Below, piece after piece: positions 16,566 through 25,725 of a stretch of 64,000 nucleotides of DNA. Made by a program: the position numbers and the translations under genes. The stretch comes from Roseivivax marinus (GTDB lineage Bacteria; Pseudomonadota; Alphaproteobacteria; Rhodobacterales; Rhodobacteraceae). The notes below the pieces were generated by a model. That model saw only the letters and a list, made by a program, of their open reading frames with translations, had not been told where the DNA came from and searched no databases. The stretch's first letter is position 1, and each line of letters begins with the position of its first letter. The stretch covers positions 1 through 64,000 of the forward strand of contig NZ_FOAI01000002.1 of assembly GCF_900109705.1 (NCBI RefSeq), given 5' to 3'.

Positions 16566-17511
16566 GTTCGGCGCGTGTCCCGTTGGCCGAGCGGGCGACA
16601 GCCGCCGCGGCCGTGCCCGGCGCCCCCGGCAGGCGCACCCGCAGCCGCTTGATACGGCGCGGGTCGGCATCGACGATCTCGAACTCCAGCCCGTCGGGGT
16701 GCGGCACCACCTCGCCCCGCGCCGGCACGTGACCGGCCAGCATGAACACGAGGCCGCCCAGCGTGTCGATCTCCTCGGGGTCGATCTCTTCGCCGTCGGC
16801 AAGCTGCATCCCGACTTCGGCCTCGAACTCCTCGAGCGGAGTCTTGGCGAGCGCGATATAGCAGCCGGTCTTTTCGAGGGTGAAGTTGGTCTCCTCGTCG
16901 GTGTCGTGCTCGTCCTCGATCTGGCCGATGACCTGTTCGATCAGATCCTCGATCGTCACGAGGCCGTCGACGCCGCCGTATTCGTCGATCACCAGCGCCA
17001 TGTGCCGCCGCTCGGTCTGCATCTTGGTCAACAGCACGCCGATCGGCATCGACGGCGGCACGAAGAGCAGCGGGCGCAGCAGTCGCTTGAGGTTGAACCG
17101 CGTGTCCCGCCCGTTGAAGCCGTGCTTCAGCGCGAAATCCTTGAGGTGCGCCATCCCCACCGGCGTGTCCAGAGTCCCGGTGTAGACCGGCAGGCGCGTC
17201 AGGCCGCTCTCTCGGAAGACCTGCACGAGGTCATCGCGGGTGATGGTGTCCGGGACCGCGATGATATCGGCCTTGGGGATCGAGACATCCTCGACCCGCA
17301 TCCGCCGCAGGTTCGCGAGGCCCGGAAGGTTGTTGGGATCACGAAGGCTCTGCGGCGCGTCTCCGCCGTCCTCCTCCTCGGTTCCGCCAAAGCCGAAGAA
17401 CCGGCGGAAGAAACCGCCTTCGCCGCCGTTCTCGTCGTCCGGCTGGTCCTGGTGCTGATCCGTGTCGCGCGCGCCCTGCGCTGCGCTCGGCGAGTCGTCG
17501 CTCTCACCCAT
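16558..17511 (-). CDS. corC: CBS-domain protein of the CorC/HlyC family
   Basis: 317 residues: a Gln/Asp/Glu-rich N-terminus with FFRRFFGFGG, two CBS domains (about 80-205; MRVEDVSIPKADIIAVPDT and later HMALVIDEYGGVDGLVTIEDLIEQVIG), and a C-terminal CorC_HlyC domain (about 225-310; DGEEIDPEEIDTLGGLVF). It is soluble, with no membrane domain, as in short CorC proteins next to ybeY and lnt. The role is in divalent cation balance or envelope upkeep; the exact function is debated. The ATG at 17511 follows ybeY by 10 bases. Confidence 0.92.
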   Translation of the reverse strand: MGESDDSPSAAQGARDTDQHQDQPDDENGGEGGFFRRFFGFGGTEEEDGGDAPQSLRDPNNLPGLANLRRMRVEDVSIPKADIIAVPDTITRDDLVQVFRESGLTRLPVYTGTLDTPVGMAHLKDFALKHGFNGRDTRFNLKRLLRPLLFVPPSMPIGVLLTKMQTERRHMALVIDEYGGVDGLVTIEDLIEQVIGQIEDEHDTDEETNFTLEKTGCYIALAKTPLEEFEAEVGMQLADGEEIDPEEIDTLGGLVFMLAGHVPARGEVVPHPDGLEFEIVDADPRRIKRLRVRLPGAPGTAAAAVARSANGTRAEHD

Positions 17512-17521
17512 GGGTCGTTGT

Positions 17522-18052
17522 CTATCCTGTCTCCTCGGGGATCGTCTCCCCACGGGCATATGGGTCGTCGATGCCCAGTTTCAAAAGTATGTCAGCCTCG
17601 AGCCGTTCCATCAATCGCGCGTCACCGTCGCGAACGTGATCGTAGCCCAGAAGGTGCAGAACCCCGTGCAGCACAAGATGGGTCACATGAGCGTCAAAGG
17701 CCAGACCGCCGGCCTCTGCCTCGCGCAGACAGGTGTCGAACGCGATGGCGAGGTCGCCCAGCGCGTGGGGATCCTCCGGATCGCCCTCTGGCACAGGCTC
17801 GGGCATCGCGCCCTCGTCGTCCGGGGCGAGGTCCTCGGCGGGCCAGCTCAGGACATTGGTGGGCGCTGGCTTGCCGCGGAACTCGGCGTTGAGATCGGCG
17901 ATGCGCGAGTCGTCGCAGCCCAGAACCGCGATCTCGTAGCCCTCGGGCGAGAGATCGAGCGCCGTCAGAGCGGCGCGCGCGGCACGTTCGGCCAGCGTTT
18001 CGAGACCGGCCTCCTCCCAGCGGGGATCCTCGACGATGGTGTCTGTGAGCAT
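17522..18052 (-). CDS. ybeY: Endoribonuclease YbeY (rRNA maturation factor)
   Basis: 176 residues. The metal-binding motif HLVLHGVLHLLGYDH is complete (HxxxHxxxxxH). The family N-terminal pattern IVEDPRW sets the likely start at 18052; a GTG at 18070 would add six residues. It is a single-strand endoribonuclease involved in 16S rRNA 3' processing and ribosome quality control. Compared with short versions there is an acidic insert (PAEDLAPDDEGAMPEPVPEG). It lies between phoH and corC, the standard order. Confidence 0.96.
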   Translation of the reverse strand: MLTDTIVEDPRWEEAGLETLAERAARAALTALDLSPEGYEIAVLGCDDSRIADLNAEFRGKPAPTNVLSWPAEDLAPDDEGAMPEPVPEGDPEDPHALGDLAIAFDTCLREAEAGGLAFDAHVTHLVLHGVLHLLGYDHVRDGDARLMERLEADILLKLGIDDPYARGETIPEETG

Positions 18053-18095
18053 GACCTCGGCCCCGCTCACCGGCCCTGCCCTGTGCCGCCTCGCA

Positions 18096-19076
18096 TCAGC
18101 CGCTCTCCGAGTCGCGGTCGTAGGCGTCGATGATCTTGGCCACCAGCGGGTGCCGGACCACGTCCTTGGCAGTGAAGTAGTTGAACGAGATTTTCTCGAT
18201 GTGGTTCAGGATCCGCTCCGCGTCACGCAGACCCGACTGCACCCCGCGCGGCAGGTCCACCTGCGACCGGTCGCCGGTGATGACCATGCGCGAACCCTCG
18301 CCCAGGCGGGTCAGGAACATCTTCATCTGCATCGACGTGGCGTTCTGCGCCTCGTCCAGCACCACGAAGGCGTGGCTCAGCGTGCGGCCGCGCATGAACG
18401 CAAGAGGCGCGATCTCGACGGTCTTCTCCTCCATCATCCGGGCCAGCTGCTTGCCCGGCAGGAAGTCGTTGAGCGCGTCGTAGAGCGGCTGCATGTAGGG
18501 ATCGACCTTGTCCTTCATGTCGCCGGGCAGGAAGCCCAGCCGCTCGCCCGCCTCGACGGCGGGGCGGGACAGGATGATCTTGTCCACGTGGCCCTGGATG
18601 AACATGTTCACGCCGACCGCGACGGCGAGGTAGGTCTTGCCGGTGCCCGCCGGGCCGATCCCGAAGGCCAGCTCGTTCTCGTAGAGCGACTTGACGTAGG
18701 CCTTCTGGGCCTCGGTCCGCGGCTCGATGAGCTTCTTGCGGGTCTTGATCTCGATCCGGTCGCCCGAGCCGAACATGTCGAGCTGATGGTCCGGCGTCTC
18801 GGCCTTTTCGGACATCCGGAACTCGCGGTCGATGTCGCCGCGGCCCACGCTGCGCCCCTGCTCCAATCGCTGGTACAGAGATTGCAGCACCTCGGTCGCC
18901 TCGGCCTGCGCCGACGGCTCGCCGTGGATGGCCAGGATGTTGCCCCGGCGCAGGATCTGGACGCCGACGCGGGTCTCGATGTCGGTCAGGTTGCGATCGA
19001 ACTCTCCGCAGAGCTCGATCAGCAGACGGTTGTCGGGAAATTCGAGGACGGCTTCGCTGAGTGTGCCTGTGCTCAC
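18096..19076 (-). CDS. phoH: PhoH-like ATPase
   Basis: 326 residues, GTG start. An N-terminal KH-like segment (about 1-95) precedes a P-loop ATPase with Walker A GPAGTGKT and Walker B FVVLDEAQNAT, then the sensor segment MVITGDRSQVDLP. PhoH proteins are predicted RNA-associated ATPases acting with YbeY, whose gene follows after 43 bases. Together they head the phoH-ybeY-corC-lnt-metK operon. Confidence 0.95.
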   Translation of the reverse strand: MSTGTLSEAVLEFPDNRLLIELCGEFDRNLTDIETRVGVQILRRGNILAIHGEPSAQAEATEVLQSLYQRLEQGRSVGRGDIDREFRMSEKAETPDHQLDMFGSGDRIEIKTRKKLIEPRTEAQKAYVKSLYENELAFGIGPAGTGKTYLAVAVGVNMFIQGHVDKIILSRPAVEAGERLGFLPGDMKDKVDPYMQPLYDALNDFLPGKQLARMMEEKTVEIAPLAFMRGRTLSHAFVVLDEAQNATSMQMKMFLTRLGEGSRMVITGDRSQVDLPRGVQSGLRDAERILNHIEKISFNYFTAKDVVRHPLVAKIIDAYDRDSESG

Positions 19077-19155
19077 GCGGGTCTCCGGCTGTGCGATTCA
19101 TGGCCAAGGTGGGGGTGTTCGGCGAGCATGGCAAGACGGGCCGTGCCCCGGAACG

Positions 19156-19192
19156 GCAAAAGGCCGCGCGGACGACTGTCCGGCGCGGCCTT
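19156..19192 (-). terminator. Intrinsic terminator behind the small lipoprotein gene
   Basis: A 10-bp GC-rich stem (19160-19169 with 19183-19192) followed, on the minus strand, by TTTTGCC. It lies between the stop of the lipoprotein gene (19216) and the start of phoH (19076), so it ends the lipoprotein/OmpA transcript before phoH. Confidence 0.85.
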
Positions 19193-19215
19193 CTGGTGTG
19201 CGATGCGGCGCAAGG

Positions 19216-19530
19216 TCAGATCGGATCGCCGATGACGGAGGTGGCTCCGCCCTTGAAATCGCCGGTGGCAACGGTCGGCGGGGCGGAACCCGAGCAGACC
19301 GGCTTGCCGTACTTGTCGAGACGCTGCGAGAGGTAGCCCTCGACGCCGTCGTCGATGATCCAGTGGTCGCAGCCGTTCGGGTCGATCCAGACCCCGGCGC
19401 GCAGCTGGCTGAGGTCCTTGCGGTCGATCAGGTTGCGGTCGACGCTCTTGTCGGGACCCACGGGCATGTCGACGCAGGCCGACAGCGTGCCGGCGGCGAC
19501 GAGGACGAGGGCGAGTTTCGCGAGTTTCAT
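19216..19530 (-). CDS. Small lipoprotein with a DPxGCxHW domain
   Basis: 104 residues: a lipoprotein signal peptide with lipobox LSAC, then a short domain GVWIDPNGCDHWIIDDGVEG followed by YLSQRLDKYGKPVC. The same domain occurs in the OmpA-family protein encoded just upstream (GIWVDPDGCEHWVMDDGAEG). The paired Cys in DPxGC and in PVC could form a disulfide. Function is unknown; it should be anchored in the periplasmic face of a membrane. It lies 20 bases after the OmpA-family gene, so the two are probably cotranscribed, and a terminator follows. Confidence 0.8.
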   Translation of the reverse strand: MKLAKLALVLVAAGTLSACVDMPVGPDKSVDRNLIDRKDLSQLRAGVWIDPNGCDHWIIDDGVEGYLSQRLDKYGKPVCSGSAPPTVATGDFKGGATSVIGDPI

Positions 19531-19550
19531 GGCGGTTTCGTCCCCTCGGT

Positions 19551-20144
19551 TCAGCGGATGCAGACGATCTCGACGCGGCGATTCTTCGCCATGCCGGTCG
19601 CGGTGCCGTTGGTGGCGACGGGCATGCGCTCGCCGTAGCCGCGGACGTCCACGATGCGGGCGCCGACGGCCTTGCCAACCGACGCCACCGCGTTCGCGCG
19701 GTTGTAGCTCAGGCGCATGTTGTATTCGTCCGAGGCGCGGCTGTCGGTGTGGCCGGCGATGACGAAGGCCGAGGCATCCGCGCTCTGGAAGAACTCGGCG
19801 AGGCGCTGCTGACCGGCGCGGCTGATGCGGTACTTGTCCGTGGCGAAATACTGGTCGGTGTTCATCACGCCGCAGACATTGCCCCGGCGGCAGACCGGGA
19901 TGCCCTCACGGGTGACGTGGGGGCTCATGTAGCCCTCGGCACCATCGTCCATGACCCAGTGCTCGCACCCGTCGGGATCGACCCAGATGCCCGGAATATA
20001 GCGCTCGCCGCGGACGGTGCGGGTGTTCTGCGTGGAAATAACCGCGCTGCGCGCTCCGTCGTCGGCAAGAACCGGAGCGGCCGGCAGCAGCCCCCCGGTC
20101 ATGACCGCCGCGGCGAGCGCAAGAGCGCGCGCGGGTTTGGACAT
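19551..20144 (-). CDS. OmpA-family peptidoglycan-binding protein with N-terminal DPxGCxHW domain
   Basis: 197 residues: a signal peptide (to about LADDG), an N-terminal module GIWVDPDGCEHWVMDDGAEG shared with the neighbouring lipoprotein, and a C-terminal OmpA domain (about 90-195) with the peptidoglycan-binding pattern VIAGHTDSRASDEYNMRLSY and GYGERMPVATN followed by NRRVEIV. It should tether the envelope to the cell wall. There is no beta barrel. The gene is preceded by an AT-richer region (20145-20300) likely to hold its promoter. Confidence 0.88.
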   Translation of the reverse strand: MSKPARALALAAAVMTGGLLPAAPVLADDGARSAVISTQNTRTVRGERYIPGIWVDPDGCEHWVMDDGAEGYMSPHVTREGIPVCRRGNVCGVMNTDQYFATDKYRISRAGQQRLAEFFQSADASAFVIAGHTDSRASDEYNMRLSYNRANAVASVGKAVGARIVDVRGYGERMPVATNGTATGMAKNRRVEIVCIR

Positions 20145-20303
20145 GAAATCAAGCACGAGCCTCTGTCCCCTCTTGGTATGCTTCGGACCCCAGGTACGCG
20201 CCGAAAAGGAGGGCGCGCGCAAATCGACTATAATCAACACATTAGCAACAAATTCAGGCCTGTGAAGCACAATCCACAATATATTGTGAGGCAGAGCACG
20301 ACG

Positions 20304-20330
20304 AACGCGCCCATGTTGGGCGCGTTGTTT
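20304..20330. terminator. Hairpin between miaB and the OmpA-family gene
   Basis: A 9-bp perfect stem, AACGCGCCC with GGGCGCGTT, around the 5-base loop ATGTT. The T-rich side (GTTT) is on the plus strand although the genes on both sides are on the minus strand. It probably ends the miaB transcript, but the weak T tract on the minus strand leaves this open. Confidence 0.5.
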
Positions 20331-20397
20331 CCTCGGCGTCAAAAATGTGGTGCCGCGTCAGGCTGTTCGGCGCCGCGTGCGGGCCCGCCCGCCCGGA

Positions 20398-21720
20398 TCA
20401 GGCCGGCACGCCACGCAGGGAGTTGGGTCCGCTCTCGACGATTCGCACCCGCCGCAGATCTCCTGCCGCGATATCGTCGGCTTCGACATGCACGGCATGG
20501 AGGTATTCGGACTTGCCCACCATCTGGCCCGGCAGGCGGCCGGGCTTCTCGAAGAGCACGTCCACCTCCCTGCCGACCATCGCGTCCTGAAGCGCGCGCT
20601 GCTGACGCGTCAGAAGAGCCTGCAGTCGCTGGAGCCGGTCGTCCTTCTCGGCCTCGGGCACCTGGTCGCGCTCGGCCGCGGGCGTGCCCGGACGGGTGGA
20701 ATACTTGAACGAGAAGGCCGAGCCGTAGCCCACGGCCTCGACCAGCGCCATGGTCGCCTGGAAGTCCTCCTCGGTCTCTTCCGGAAAGCCCACGATAAAG
20801 TCGCCCGAGAGGTGCAGGTCGGGACGCGCCGCGCGCAGCCGCTCGATCAGACGCAGGTATGCCCCGGCGGTGTGCTTGCGGTTCATCCGCTTGAGGATGC
20901 GGTCCGAGCCCGCCTGCACTGGCAGGTGCAGGTAGGGCATCAGCGACGCGCAGTCGCCGTGCGCCGCGATCAGGTCGTCGTCCATGTCGTTGGGGTGCGA
21001 GGTGGTGTAGCGGATGCGCTCCAGCCCCTCGATCCGGTCCAGCGCGCGAACCAACCGCGCCAGCGACCAGTCCCCGCCCTCGCCCGCGCCGTGGTAGGCG
21101 TTGACGTTCTGACCCAGCAGGGTGATCTCGCGCACGCCGCGGTCCACGAGGTCGCGCGCCTCGTCGAGCACCTGCGCCACCGGCCGAGACACCTCGGCGC
21201 CGCGGGTATAGGGCACGACGCAGAAGGCGCAGAACTTGTCGCAGCCCTCCTGCACCGTGAGGAACGCGGTCGGGCCGCGCTTCGCCTTGGGCCCCCGCCC
21301 CTTGAGCGCGGCAAACTTGTCCTCGGCCGGGAAGTCGGTGTCGAGCGCCTTTGCCCCCGTGCGCGCCTTCGCCTCCAGCTCGGGCAGGCGGTGATAGCTT
21401 TGCGGGCCGACCACGAGGTCCACGAGCGGCTGACGGCGCAGGATCTCCTCGCCCTCGGCCTGCGCCACGCAACCCGCGACGCCGATGCGCAGGTCGGGCT
21501 TCTCGGCCTTGAGGTCCTTGTAGCGGCCGAGTTCGGAATAGACCTTCTCGGCGGCCTTCTCGCGGATGTGGCAGGTGTTCAGCAGGATCATGTCCGCGTC
21601 GTCGGGGCGGTCCGTCGCCACGTAACCCTGACCGGCAAGCGCCTCGGTCATGCGCTCGCTGTCGTAGACGTTCATCTGGCAGCCGTAGGTCTTGACGAAG
21701 AGCTTCTTCTGGGCGGTCAT
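20398..21720 (-). CDS. miaB: tRNA-2-methylthio-N6-dimethylallyladenosine synthase
   Basis: 440 residues: an N-terminal UPF0004 domain ([15 protein letters not shown], with further Cys in [10 protein letters not shown] and GVAGCVAQ), a radical-SAM domain with CDKFCAFC (CxxxCxxC), and a C-terminal TRAM domain (about 375-438; [11 protein letters not shown]). It adds the 2-methylthio group at A37 of tRNAs reading UNN codons, using SAM and two iron-sulfur clusters. In many relatives miaB lies directly before phoH; here two envelope genes separate them. Confidence 0.96.
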   Translation of the reverse strand: MTAQKKLFVKTYGCQMNVYDSERMTEALAGQGYVATDRPDDADMILLNTCHIREKAAEKVYSELGRYKDLKAEKPDLRIGVAGCVAQAEGEEILRRQPLVDLVVGPQSYHRLPELEAKARTGAKALDTDFPAEDKFAALKGRGPKAKRGPTAFLTVQEGCDKFCAFCVVPYTRGAEVSRPVAQVLDEARDLVDRGVREITLLGQNVNAYHGAGEGGDWSLARLVRALDRIEGLERIRYTTSHPNDMDDDLIAAHGDCASLMPYLHLPVQAGSDRILKRMNRKHTAGAYLRLIERLRAARPDLHLSGDFIVGFPEETEEDFQATMALVEAVGYGSAFSFKYSTRPGTPAAERDQVPEAEKDDRLQRLQALLTRQQRALQDAMVGREVDVLFEKPGRLPGQMVGKSEYLHAVHVEADDIAAGDLRRVRIVESGPNSLRGVPA

Positions 21721-21846
21721 GCGCGGGCCTCCCCGGGGCGGCGTTTGGCGTGCGATCGAGACGCGCCTATACCCCATGCCCCCCGGCGCTTGCAATGCGG
21801 CCGCGCATGGCGGAACGTGCGCTCCGGGCAAGGCGACGGGCGGACA

Positions 21847-22716
21847 ATGCGGCACGACGGGCTGGACGATTTCCTCAGATCGGCGGGCGAGACGCTGGCC
21901 AAGGGCCCGGTCGCGCTGGTCTTCGCCGAAGACGACGTGGAGATCGACACCACCATCCGCCATCACATGCAGCTCGGGTTTCGCACCGTCGCCGTCTTCA
22001 TCGCCCCGGTCTACGATCTTGCCCCGGACGTCGCCGAGGCGGTGCACCGGGTGGACCACGACCCCGGCGGGACAGATGCTGTCACACGGGTCGTGGACCG
22101 GGTGATCGCCGCGGCGCCGGGCGTCTGGCTCTACTACTGCTACAACGCCGAGTACCTGTTCTATCCGTTCTGCGAGACACGCTCGGTCTCCGAGATGCTG
22201 GCCTTCCACACCGAAGAGCGCCGCGACGCGATGCTGGCCTACGTGGTGGATCTCTACGCCGACGATCTCGACCGATGCCCCGACGCGGTGTCGCTCGACC
22301 GGGCTCATCTCGACCGGGCGGGCTATTATGCGTTGGCGCGTCCGGATCCGGCCAACCACAACCATCCCAAGGAGCGACAGCTCGATTTTTTCGGGGGCCT
22401 GCGGTGGCGCTTCGACGAGCACGTTCCGGTGGACAAGCGCAAGATCGACCGGATCGCGCTGTTCCGGGCCAAGCCAGGCCTGAGGCTGCGGCCCGACCAC
22501 ACGTTTTCGGACGAGGAATACAACACCTACGCCTGTCCGTGGCACAACAACCTGACGGCGGCGATCGTTTCGTTCCGCACGGCAAAGGCGCTCAAGCGGA
22601 ACCCCGGCTCCACCTTCGACATCCGCAGCTTCACCTGGCACAACTCGACGCCGTTCGAGTGGCATTCGCGGCAGCTTCTGGACCTCGGTCTGATGGAGCC
22701 GGGGCAGTGGTTCTGA
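21847..22716 (+). CDS. Glycosyltransferase family 2-like protein
   Basis: 289 residues, soluble, with an N-terminal alternating beta/alpha part ([21 protein letters not shown]...TVAVFIAPV) and a conserved central block [20 protein letters not shown], followed by [15 protein letters not shown]. Such proteins are commonly annotated as glycosyltransferase family 2 in Rhodobacteraceae, with a DD-type acid pair (AEDD) that could bind the sugar nucleotide. The acceptor is unknown. It is divergent from miaB and convergent with the FAD oxidoreductase gene. Confidence 0.6.
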   Translation: MRHDGLDDFLRSAGETLAKGPVALVFAEDDVEIDTTIRHHMQLGFRTVAVFIAPVYDLAPDVAEAVHRVDHDPGGTDAVTRVVDRVIAAAPGVWLYYCYNAEYLFYPFCETRSVSEMLAFHTEERRDAMLAYVVDLYADDLDRCPDAVSLDRAHLDRAGYYALARPDPANHNHPKERQLDFFGGLRWRFDEHVPVDKRKIDRIALFRAKPGLRLRPDHTFSDEEYNTYACPWHNNLTAAIVSFRTAKALKRNPGSTFDIRSFTWHNSTPFEWHSRQLLDLGLMEPGQWF

Positions 22717-22741
22717 GCGCGCGATCACGCGCCTGCAGGGT

Positions 22742-23416
22742 TCAGTCGAATTCTTCGGTAATGATGTCGTCCTCGGGCACGCCGATCTCTTTCAGCGCGC
22801 CGGCGATGTCGTCGAGCATGGCGTCGGGCCCGCAGACGTAGCACTTGCCATCGCCGGGCGTGACATGTTGCGACAGCATCTCCTTACCGATCTCGGCCTG
22901 GTAGAGCGGGCTGTCCTTGTCCTCGGTCACGACGAACACGCACTCGAGCCCGTCCATCCCCTCGAACGTGTCGCGCAGGATGATGTCCTTCTCGGTCTTG
23001 TTCGAGAAGATCAGCTTCGAGCCAGACAGCGAACCGTTTTCGGCCAGCCGCTTCTTGAGGATCGAGATGAACGGGGTAACGCCCGCGCCGCCGGCGATGA
23101 ACCAGCCGGGGCCCTTGTCCTCGATCGCGCCCCACGGGTCGTCGATCCGGACGGTATCGCCGGGCTGAAGCTTGCCGATCTGCTCGGTCACGCCGTCATG
23201 ATCGGGATAGGACTTGATGACGAATTCGAGCGTGTCGTCGCCGGGCAGCGAGGTGAAGGTGAAGGGCCGCTTTTCGTCGCGCCAGCCGTCGCGATCGAGT
23301 GCAAGGTCCACGGCCTGACCCGGCTTGAACTCGACCCCATCGGGGCGGTCGAAGACGAGGTGGTTGGTATCATGCGTGACCGGTTCGATGCGTTTGAGCG
23401 TGAGCGTGTGCGGCAT
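22742..23416 (-). CDS. FAD-binding oxidoreductase of the ferredoxin-NADP reductase family
   Basis: 224 residues. The FAD domain (about 1-100) carries RPFTFTS, the RxYS/T-type flavin motif. The NAD(P)-binding domain has [12 protein letters not shown] and the C-terminal [10 protein letters not shown]. It lacks an iron-sulfur domain, so electrons must pass to or from a separate partner. The partner is not evident among the neighbours. The gene stands alone on the minus strand, downstream of mprF. Confidence 0.85.
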   Translation of the reverse strand: MPHTLTLKRIEPVTHDTNHLVFDRPDGVEFKPGQAVDLALDRDGWRDEKRPFTFTSLPGDDTLEFVIKSYPDHDGVTEQIGKLQPGDTVRIDDPWGAIEDKGPGWFIAGGAGVTPFISILKKRLAENGSLSGSKLIFSNKTEKDIILRDTFEGMDGLECVFVVTEDKDSPLYQAEIGKEMLSQHVTPGDGKCYVCGPDAMLDDIAGALKEIGVPEDDIITEEFD

Positions 23417-23526
23417 GGGTGAGATCCCCTTTGTGTGCAGTCGGGGGTCAACCTAGTCCGCGTCGGCCAAGTTCCGAGGGCAGCGGGCCGCGGCACGCCT
23501 CGGTCCGTCGCGGGCCTCGCGCAGGA

Positions 23527-25569
23527 TCACGCCACCTCGCGATCCTGCGGTCGCTCGGCGGCCGCGTTCGGTGAAGGGGCCGGGATCGGCGCAGGCGCCG
23601 GGATGGCGACGCGGGGCATTCGCGCGGGGTCGGTCCCGGCGATGCGCGCGCCGCCCCGGACGAGGGCACGGGCGGTCAGTAGTGCCCCCACCGTGCCGAG
23701 AGGACCGCGGGAGGCAAGACCACGCGGCGCCCAGTCCGGGCGGAACGCCTCCTTGAAGCGGCGCAGGCCGTGCAACCCCAGACGTCCGCCACCCAAACGC
23801 CAGACCACACCCCCGAGGCGCGCAGCCCACGGCGCACCGCGTCCTCGCGGCAGGTCCGACAGCGGCGCCATGCAGAGATTGAACCGGTCGGCCCCCGCCT
23901 GCCCCGCCGCGTCGATCCCCGCCGCGACGAGCCGTTGCATGGCACCGGCGGGCGCATCCGGCGTCATCCGCATGAGATCGAGCATCCACTCGCGCCCGTC
24001 GCCCGAAGTCCAGATGGTCGCGAAGGCGACGAGTTGCCCCGCGACCCGGCCGGTGACGGTCACGTGTCGCGCGGCGAAGTCCGGGGCCCAGTGCCCCATG
24101 GAGAAGGTCTGCTCGCGCCCGCTCTTGGCGTCGCGCCAGGCATCAGCGACGGTCCCCATCTCGGCCAGCGGCGCGCCGCCCGGCGGGTGGACCCGGACGA
24201 ACATCCCGGCCTTGTCCGCGGCCCGGCACTTGCGCCGCAGCTCGCGCCGCGCAGGCACGTCGAGGGTGAAGTCCGCGGCCGCCACGCTGGCCTCGGACCC
24301 GAGCGGGCTGACCGCGAAGCCGGCGGCGCGCCAGATGTCCTCGGAGGCGGGACCGACCTTGTAGCCCGCGAGCCGGGCGCCGGCGGCGCGCGCCTCGAAC
24401 GCAAGGCCGTCGATCACCTGCGGCCAGTCCTCTCGCGGGCCGACCGGGTCGCCCATCATCAGCCACGTGCCGGCACCCACGCCATACATGGCGAAGGCGC
24501 GCGCATCCTCAGGGGCGAAGACGTGCTTGTCGCCGAGATGCACGAGCGCGGCCTCGGCCTGACCGCAGGCGTCCAGCACCCAGCGCAAGCGGTCGTCGAG
24601 TGCGCGGCCGGCCAGGATGCGTGTCCCGGACCGTGCGGGCGCGCGCACAGCGACGACCAGCGCCAGCGCGCCGGTCGGCAGGTAGTAGAGCGCGCGCCAC
24701 ACAAGGATCGCCGCTGCCAGATCCTCGGTCGGCACGGCGGGCAGCGCGAGCAGGAGCGTCGCCTCGAACGGCCCCACACCGCCCGGCAGATTCGCCATGT
24801 GACCAAGCGCCAGCGCCGCCATGAAGATCGCCACGAAACCCGTCGGTCCGGGGAGGCCCTCGACCGGCAACAGGACCGCGAGCGACAGCGCCGCCGGGAC
24901 GAGGTCGGCGACCGCCAGCGCCGTCGCCGACACGAGCCACTTCACGCAAGGAAGCCGCACCTGCACCGACAGGAACGACAGACGTTCCGGCAGCCAGCGC
25001 CGGGCCAGTGCGCCCGAGGCGACGAGCGCGAGCACCGCGCAGGCCACTGCGCGGACCGCGTCGGGGCGGGTCCCGAGCAGGTGCGCCAGCGGCTTTGGAT
25101 CAAATGCGAGAAGCGCTGTCAGCGCCACAACAAGCCCGGCAAAAAACCCTGCCGTGACCAGCGCGGTGAGCGCGACGATCTCGGGCGCGGACAGGCCGTT
25201 GGCGCGGTAGATGCGGGCCCGCGCGAGGCTGCCCGTCACCAGGCCCATGCCCAGCGTCTGCGCGGCCACCGCCCCGCCGAAGCCACCGGCCAACGCCCGG
25301 CGCCATGGCACGTAGCGGCCGAGCCGGGTGAGCGCGAGCCGGTCGTAGCCCGCAAGGCCCGCGTGGCTGAGCAGCGCCAGCGCGAAGGACGCCACGAGCG
25401 CCTCGGGCGGCAGGTCGATAGCCGCGTCCCAGACGCGCGAGGCATTGAGCGCCACCACCTGATCGCCCACCAGCCAGAGCGACAGGGCCGCGAGCGAGAT
25501 CGCCAGCGCCGCGCGGAAACGCCCGGCCCGGCCGGGGCGGGGATCGGCCGAAGCCCGTGCCGGGATCAT
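23527..25569 (-). CDS. mprF: Phosphatidylglycerol lysyltransferase/flippase, MprF type
   Basis: About 680 residues. The N-terminal part (to about 325) holds around eight membrane segments of the flippase domain, including GHMANLPGGVGPFEATLL. The C-terminal DUF2156 synthase domain (about 350-620) has GDKHVFAPEDARAFAMYG, then ARAAGARLAGYKVG and WMLDLMRMTPDAP. Such enzymes transfer an amino acid, typically lysine, from aminoacyl-tRNA to phosphatidylglycerol and move the product outward. The ATG at 25569 follows GGCGGA; the longer frame from 25650 is a poor N-terminus. The amino acid used here cannot be told from sequence. Confidence 0.85.
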   Translation of the reverse strand: MIPARASADPRPGRAGRFRAALAISLAALSLWLVGDQVVALNASRVWDAAIDLPPEALVASFALALLSHAGLAGYDRLALTRLGRYVPWRRALAGGFGGAVAAQTLGMGLVTGSLARARIYRANGLSAPEIVALTALVTAGFFAGLVVALTALLAFDPKPLAHLLGTRPDAVRAVACAVLALVASGALARRWLPERLSFLSVQVRLPCVKWLVSATALAVADLVPAALSLAVLLPVEGLPGPTGFVAIFMAALALGHMANLPGGVGPFEATLLLALPAVPTEDLAAAILVWRALYYLPTGALALVVAVRAPARSGTRILAGRALDDRLRWVLDACGQAEAALVHLGDKHVFAPEDARAFAMYGVGAGTWLMMGDPVGPREDWPQVIDGLAFEARAAGARLAGYKVGPASEDIWRAAGFAVSPLGSEASVAAADFTLDVPARRELRRKCRAADKAGMFVRVHPPGGAPLAEMGTVADAWRDAKSGREQTFSMGHWAPDFAARHVTVTGRVAGQLVAFATIWTSGDGREWMLDLMRMTPDAPAGAMQRLVAAGIDAAGQAGADRFNLCMAPLSDLPRGRGAPWAARLGGVVWRLGGGRLGLHGLRRFKEAFRPDWAPRGLASRGPLGTVGALLTARALVRGGARIAGTDPARMPRVAIPAPAPIPAPSPNAAAERPQDREVA

Positions 25570-25725
25570 CGCGATCCGCCGCGCACGCGCATCGCCGCGG
25601 CGCGCACACCGCCCGCACCGTCGATCGTGTCGTTTGCTTGCATGGCACACCTTCCCGCTGACCCGGCGCAGGGACTAGCGGAGAAGGTGTTTAGGGCCGG
25701 TGAACGGGCCTGTGCCCGTCCGGCC

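Noticed and set aside
20398-22728. Very long frame joining miaB with upstream sequence
   Set aside because: The part above 21720 lies opposite the glycosyltransferase-like gene and reads as non-coding; MiaB begins at MTAQKKLF.
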